Assembly: GCA_016203345.1 (NCBI GenBank)
Contig: JACQMZ010000052.1
Location: 1-8,197, forward strand
DNA length: 8,197 bases
Direction: 5' to 3'
DNA from: Candidatus Woesearchaeota archaeon
GTDB lineage: Archaea; Nanobdellota; Nanobdellia; Woesearchaeales; ARS49
Below the pieces are notes generated by a model that did no database searches, was not told where the DNA came from, and saw only the letters and a program-made list of their open reading frames with translations. Within the stretch, counting starts at the first letter, position 1. The number at the start of each line of letters is the position of its first letter. Both the position numbers and the translations under genes were made by a program. Positions 5,566 through 8,197 of the stretch are shown here, in pieces.

Positions 5566-6005
5566 CCAAGTCCCGCCACGTACCTATGCAGCCGTTCGCC
5601 ACCAAACAAACGCTTCATCTCTTCCGGATCATCCTCGTGCATTTCAGGATCAAGAAAGCCCGTCCGAATGAGGTGAGCGTCGAGGTCGTAATCAAGCAGC
5701 TGTCTCATCAGCATGAAAAAATGATCAGTCAACAAGTCATCTACCGAAGACTTTACTCCGCACTTCCTCCCTGCGTCAGCAAGCCTTTGCACGCAATCAC
5801 TCCGGTGAAATCCACCAACTACAATTTCCTGAAGATTTGGAATAGATGACAACAAGGATTCTCCGTCACAATACTGTGGTACGAGCATCGCGTCATGATA
5901 CGACACTTGAGACGACAAAACAACATCTCCTGAATGAATCGTAAATATGTCTGAAAGCGCCTCGACGTCGGGCTTCAAGACGTCATTCTTGCGCCCAAAA
6001 AGCAC
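5559..6005 (-). CDS. Isochorismatase-fold-like protein, possibly 5'-frameshifted
   Basis: The 148 residues from the GTG at 6005 end in GLGW and overlap the next gene by seven bases. The segment IVVGGFHRSDCVQRLADAGR with CGVKSSVDDLLTD resembles the core of isochorismatase-like cysteine hydrolases, where a Gly-rich strand leads to the catalytic Cys before a helix. Here the candidate is the Cys of SDCV. The usual N-terminal Asp and Lys partners are not identified, so catalysis is uncertain. The frame stays open upstream for 15 more codons (ILIDEYRTAGQVYW) without an ATG. A TATA box at 6091-6100 points instead to an out-of-frame ATG at 6069. Either the GTG is used or one base has been lost or gained near 6040-6052. 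Confidence 0.55.
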   Translation of the reverse strand: MLFGRKNDVLKPDVEALSDIFTIHSGDVVLSSQVSYHDAMLVPQYCDGESLLSSIPNLQEIVVGGFHRSDCVQRLADAGRKCGVKSSVDDLLTDHFFMLMRQLLDYDLDAHLIRTGFLDPEMHEDDPEEMKRLFGGERLHRYVAGLGW

Positions 6006-6090
6006 CCAATATACCTGCCCAGCCGTACGATACTCATCTATCAGGATACATCATGAACAGAGAGGTCATGGCAGTTTCAAAGGGGGCTAA

Positions 6091-6100
6091 CATAAATAGT
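6091..6100 (-). promoter_or_regulatory. TATA box of the 6005-4651 operon
   Basis: Minus-strand ACTATTTATG is centred about 27 bases before an ATG at 6069. That ATG opens only an 11-codon frame (MTSLFMMYPDR, stop) that is out of register with the downstream gene. Confidence 0.5.
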
Positions 6101-6122
6101 TGTGGCATGCGCTTATGGAACT

Positions 6123-6338
6123 TTATCCAGTTACTGCCACCAGATTCCTCACATGAATTGTCGCCCATGATTCTGCAGGCAAACGCTTACTCACATCCAA
6201 CAGCTCCAAACCTAAAATATTTCCGTGAGAATCCAAATCTAGAATGGTGAAATCGTCTATTTTCTTATTCTTTGCAAAAGTACCTTTCCTAAACTCTATG
6301 TACATCGCATCCGCTTCCTTATCGTAGGTTATTTCCAT
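6123..6338 (-). CDS. DUF2283 family small protein, probable antitoxin-like partner
   Basis: This 71-residue protein fits the DUF2283 pattern: MEITYDKEADAMYIEFRKG at the start, then a central DFTILDLDSHGNILGLELLDVSKRL. DUF2283 proteins are small beta-rich proteins frequently encoded beside DUF4258 genes; the biochemical role is not established. The ATG lies a single base after the TAG of the DUF4258 gene, so the pair is almost certainly co-transcribed and co-translated. The antitoxin role is inference from this arrangement. Confidence 0.8.
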   Translation of the reverse strand: MEITYDKEADAMYIEFRKGTFAKNKKIDDFTILDLDSHGNILGLELLDVSKRLPAESWATIHVRNLVAVTG

Positions 6339-6339
6339 T

Positions 6340-6552
6340 CTACACCCAACATATAGTTACCACTTTTATATGTGTTTCTGTTTGTGCGCATATCACTTCA
6401 ATTGTTCCTCTGGCAAGCTTCTTCGTGTAATTATACTTGCCAAACCTTTTGATAATCATGTCTGGAAAATGGACTGCATCGAACACTTCTTGCTCGAGAA
6501 TTTTACGTCTTCTAATTCGGTCCATCGCATGCTCAGTAAAAACTATTTTCAC
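6340..6552 (-). CDS. DUF4258 family small protein, possible RelE-like toxin
   Basis: This 70-residue protein begins MKIVFTEHAMDRIRRRKILEQEVFDAV and continues FPDMIIKRFG...IEVICAQTETHIKVVTICWV. The motif FTEHAMDRIRRR followed by a helix and a Val-rich terminal strand is the DUF4258 signature, a family thought to be related to RelE/ParE-type toxins. The start is GTG at 6552, 25 bases from a TATA-like element at 6571-6581. The only nearby ATG, at 6554, is out of frame and runs straight into TGA. It is followed after one base by the DUF2283 gene. The toxin function is inference. Confidence 0.8.
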   Translation of the reverse strand: MKIVFTEHAMDRIRRRKILEQEVFDAVHFPDMIIKRFGKYNYTKKLARGTIEVICAQTETHIKVVTICWV

Positions 6553-6570
6553 ATCATAATATGTGGCGAA

Positions 6571-6581
6571 TCGTTTTAAGT
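6571..6581 (-). promoter_or_regulatory. TATA-like element of the DUF4258-DUF2283 pair
   Basis: Minus-strand ACTTAAAACGA is centred 25 bases before the GTG start at 6552, consistent with a leaderless mRNA starting on GTG. Confidence 0.45.
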
Positions 6582-6600
6582 GGCTTTATTGCAGAAAGCC
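6582..6600. repeat. Small hairpin between divergent promoters
   Basis: GGCTTT (6582-6587) pairs with AAAGCC (6595-6600) around a seven-base loop. It lies next to the DUF4258 promoter. The rest of this gap, up to the next TATA box, shows only A/T-rich sequence with two similar GAAAGTTT stretches (6601 and 6623). Confidence 0.3.
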
Positions 6601-6650
6601 GAAAGTTTTGTGACATTTTCCAGAAAGTTTGCGGGTTTCCAACACAAAAC

Positions 6651-6658
6651 TATTTAAA
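6651..6658 (+). promoter_or_regulatory. TATA box of the 6689 gene
   Basis: TATTTAAA is centred 34 bases before the ATG at 6689, giving a leader of about eight bases. It lies inside the longer open frame starting at 6629, which argues for the ATG at 6689. Confidence 0.55.
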
Positions 6659-6688
6659 GAAAACCGCAGCGACACACCTTTGATTCTC

Positions 6689-7234
6689 ATGACCGCAACA
6701 GATCTCAACGAAGCGCCTCAAGCGGCAAATTACAAAACAGCGACAGCCGTCCCCTTTTCAGATCCTATGGCGTCAGCGGTGTATGAAGAGTGGCAACAGC
6801 ACGTAAGAGAGTGTTGTGCTGACAGTGATGATGAATATGACCAGGCGCACAGCAATAGGGCTCGCGCGAGGGCACTCTTTCTCGATAATGAAGTCACACT
6901 CCTGTGGATGTACAGGGACGAATTTTTACAACGGAATCAAGGAACCCCCAACTTTGTTTTAGCAGGCTTGTGGCACCACCGCACTAATAAGGGACTTTAC
7001 GTTCGCGCGCAAAAATATGGCATAGCGCTGGCGAGTTATTGCATTGGCAATTCTGACTCGGGAAGCCCTGCTATGAAGTGGAGCTATGCGTGGAGGCCTG
7101 ACTGTGAGGACAGGGGATTTTTCGAATTCTACGAACATGTACCTTTAAGGTGTCTTGATGGCATTGGTGAGATTGCGCGAAAGTTCACCGACGCGCTTGA
7201 CGGCTACACGAAGATTGCTGGTGCGCGACGGTGA
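6689..7234 (+). CDS. Uncharacterised protein, probably frameshifted near its 3' end
   Basis: I do not recognise this 181-residue soluble protein. It has no signal peptide or membrane segment. The N-terminal third is acidic and helical (ASAVYEEWQQHVRECC, DSDDEYDQAHSNRARAR). The C-terminal part is rich in aromatic residues (WMYRDEFLQ, LAGLWHHRTNKGLYVRAQKYG, WSYAWRP, FFEFYEHVPLRC). The frame ends GYTKIAGARR at 7234. However, the +1 frame from about 7215 continues without a stop to 7316 as LLVRDGEHDDYGTYHAELNV and then GFKLYTFTFG, which looks like genuine protein sequence. One base lost or gained near 7211-7231 would explain this. The ATG at 6689 is chosen from the TATA position. Confidence 0.6.
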   Translation: MTATDLNEAPQAANYKTATAVPFSDPMASAVYEEWQQHVRECCADSDDEYDQAHSNRARARALFLDNEVTLLWMYRDEFLQRNQGTPNFVLAGLWHHRTNKGLYVRAQKYGIALASYCIGNSDSGSPAMKWSYAWRPDCEDRGFFEFYEHVPLRCLDGIGEIARKFTDALDGYTKIAGARR

Positions 7235-7316
7235 ACACGACGACTACGGCACATACCATGCAGAACTAAACGTCACGGGCAAAGGATTCAAACTGTACAC
7301 GTTTACGTTCGGGTGA
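7215..7316 (+). pseudogene. Out-of-frame C-terminal coding remnant of the preceding gene
   Basis: In the frame +1 to the preceding gene, 33 codons run to TGA at 7314-7316, encoding LLVRDGEHDDYGTYHAELNV and then TGKGFKLYTFTFG. Its composition and alternating aromatic ending look like a C-terminal beta strand, and there is no start codon with a promoter for it alone. It is most likely the displaced end of the 6689 gene. Confidence 0.45.
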
Positions 7317-7331
7317 ATGCACAACAATTGC

Positions 7332-7339
7332 TTTATATA
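7332..7339 (+). promoter_or_regulatory. TATA box of the CxxC protein gene
   Basis: TTTATATA is centred 26 bases before the ATG at 7362, giving a leaderless mRNA. It lies inside the longer frame that opens at the ATG at 7317, so that earlier ATG is unlikely to be used. Confidence 0.7.
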
Positions 7340-7361
7340 TCAACCTCATCTTACCTTCTGC

Positions 7362-7661
7362 ATGGCTTACCAACAAAGGTGTATCGCGTGCAAAAAGAAT
7401 TTTGTCCTTATTACGTTCTACACGCAGCGGCCTGTGTGCGTGTCGTGCGACATGAAAGACATCAGTGACCCGATTGAAAGCCCGAAGTGGAAAAAGTTTT
7501 TCAACATTGATCCTGCCTTGTACGAAAAAAGCTCGTTTCTCAGAAGCATCAAACGCAACTATTTGCGCCAAGGCGCGCTCACGCAAAAACAGAAAGACAC
7601 CTTCCTTAAAGTGGTCAAAGAGGGCGCGCAGCCGCGAAAAAAGGAAAACATGAAAGAGTGA
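7362..7661 (+). CDS. Small zinc-ribbon-like protein, function unknown
   Basis: This 99-residue basic protein has two CxxC knuckles, C7-x2-C10 (RCIACKKNF) and C26-x2-C29 (VCVSCDMKD), separated by 15 residues as in a small treble-clef or zinc-ribbon site. The region after it is helical and Lys-rich (SPKWKKFFNIDP, SSFLRSIKRNYLRQGALTQKQKDTF), and the tail is QPRKKENMKE. The charge and zinc site suggest nucleic-acid or ribosome binding, but this is inference and no family is recognised. The ATG at 7362 is set by the leaderless promoter spacing. Confidence 0.7.
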   Translation: MAYQQRCIACKKNFVLITFYTQRPVCVSCDMKDISDPIESPKWKKFFNIDPALYEKSSFLRSIKRNYLRQGALTQKQKDTFLKVVKEGAQPRKKENMKE

Positions 7662-7691
7662 ACGGCAACCTTTCAAGAAGTCAACATAAGT

Positions 7692-7699
7692 TTTAAATA
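7692..7699 (+). promoter_or_regulatory. TATA box of the DUF5678-protease pair
   Basis: TTTAAATA is centred 26 bases before the ATG at 7722, giving leaderless transcription of the two-gene unit. Confidence 0.65.
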
Positions 7700-7721
7700 T
7701 GTCCTTCATGCGTTATATCTT

Positions 7722-7892
7722 ATGATGGAAGAAATAGACTTTTCAGCGTATGTGGGAGAATGGGTAATAACTTGCGGTAACAAAGTCATAGCTCATGCTA
7801 AAGATCTTTCTGTAATTCGGGAGGATATCAAAAAGTGCAGAACAACTCCAACAATAACGCGTGTACCACAAGAAGAGATTCTCATTTTTTAA
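7722..7892 (+). CDS. DUF5678 domain small protein
   Basis: This short gene of 56 codons has the DUF5678 pattern. It begins MMEEIDFSAYVGEWVITCGN, in which YVGEWV is the usual Y-x-G-x-W-V core, then KVIAHAKDLSVI and a closing TRVPQEEILIF in which VP is conserved. The function of this family is unknown. An ATG at 7725 in the same frame is an alternative start. The stop TAA (7890-7892) is one base before the ATG of the aspartyl-protease-like gene. The same pairing occurs in other archaea as far as I recall, which suggests that the two products act together. Confidence 0.8.
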   Translation: MMEEIDFSAYVGEWVITCGNKVIAHAKDLSVIREDIKKCRTTPTITRVPQEEILIF

Positions 7893-7893
7893 A

Positions 7894-8184
7894 ATGTCAA
7901 TACTTCTCAGATGCGTGCACATCAAACGTCCCGATAAAACGTTGTGGAGAGCACCGATCATCCCACTCTTTGTACATGACAAAGACGGAAAGCAACTGAT
8001 CATAAACGCACTCATTGATTCGGGAGCTGATAACACCGTTATACCAAAAACACTGGCAGAACTCTTAGGCCTGAAAGAAGACGAGGAACTTGAAACGGGC
8101 GGGATTGGCGGGAAAGTTAAGGTAAAAAAATCAAGAATGTCAATTACTTTTAATGGAGTCAGAGAAAGATATAGAGAGCTTTGA
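7894..8184 (+). pseudogene. Retropepsin-like aspartyl protease, truncated by an inserted element
   Basis: The frame encodes 96 residues with APIIPLFV at 20-27, the catalytic triad region ALIDSGADNTVIPKTLAELL at 39-58 (D42-S-G-A) and a glycine-rich flap-like GGIGGKVKVKKS at 69-80. This is the single-domain, retropepsin-type fold, which works as a homodimer. Native sequence ends at about RERY (90-93). The last codons REL and the stop TGA come from the inserted repeat that begins at TATA (8170). The second half, which normally carries the conserved hydrophobic-hydrophobic-Gly motif, is missing here and may lie beyond the element outside the window. Active protease is unlikely from this copy. It is co-transcribed with the DUF5678 gene. 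Confidence 0.8.
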
Positions 8185-8197
8185 ATAACCCGTTATA
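8170..8197 (+). mobile_element. Second copy of the TATA-flanked inverted-repeat element, cut by the window edge
   Basis: Bases 8170-8191 are identical to 3212-3233, the end of the element in nadA (TATAGAGAGCTTTGAATAAC then CC), after which the sequences differ. The match starts at TATA in both places and interrupts an open gene in both. The right end is not visible. The short palindrome ATAAC-CC-GTTAT (8185-8196) hints that this copy may fold back at once, and so may have a shorter or different interior than the nadA copy. Confidence 0.7.

Noticed and set aside
6053..6250. 65-codon plus-strand frame
   Set aside because: It overlaps the DUF2283 gene and the operon promoter in antisense and has no protein-like motif or promoter.
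7266..7709. 147-codon minus-strand frame
   Set aside because: It is antisense to the CxxC protein gene, which has a well-placed TATA box and a plausible zinc site. The reverse frame shows no motif.

Overview
The window is archaeal, most likely from a DPANN-type lineage such as Woesearchaeota or Pacearchaeota; the lineage is inference. The archaeal signs are direct. There is an eL21–RpoF (Rpb4) pair, a SepF-like division protein, a ZPR1 zinc-finger protein and small archaeal families (DUF5678 with a retropepsin-like protease). Most transcription units have a TATA box centred about 26 bases before the start codon, which implies leaderless mRNAs.

Layout. Bases 1-146 hold no gene but three hairpins downstream of rpoF. 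rpl21e and rpoF (488-781 and 147-491, minus) overlap as ATGA. Diverging from them, on the plus strand, are sepF (954-1361), a lipoprotein (1408-2085) and a ZPR1 protein (2123-2659). Next on the minus strand is nadA (2768-3687), a pseudogene broken by a 97-base inverted-repeat element and by an internal frameshifting deletion. MTA phosphorylase (3865-4650, plus) abuts, with no spacer, a convergent two-gene minus-strand unit: an isochorismatase-fold-like protein (5559-6005) followed by a 304-residue membrane protein with an internal twin-arginine motif (4651-5565). A small accessory region follows: a DUF4258-DUF2283 toxin-antitoxin-like pair (minus), an unknown protein with a probable 3' frameshift (6689-7234), a small CxxC protein (7362-7661), and a DUF5678/aspartyl-protease pair whose second gene is cut by a second copy of the nadA element at the window edge.

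How it works together. The left third is information processing and cell division: ribosome, RNA polymerase stalk and an FtsZ membrane anchor. NadA would have supplied quinolinate for NAD; its loss suggests that this cell, if the sequence is correct, cannot make quinolinate by this route. MTA phosphorylase recycles methylthioadenosine. The right third looks like a turnover zone of small, narrowly distributed genes.

The least ordinary signals are non-coding. (1) Two copies of a short TATA-targeting inverted-repeat element sit inside two different genes. (2) Two tandem hairpins at 1-87 have unrelated stems but loops that are near-perfect reverse complements of each other. (3) Three intergenic hairpins have different 8-11 bp stems and a shared apical sequence. 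No transposase, tRNA, rRNA or CRISPR array is visible.
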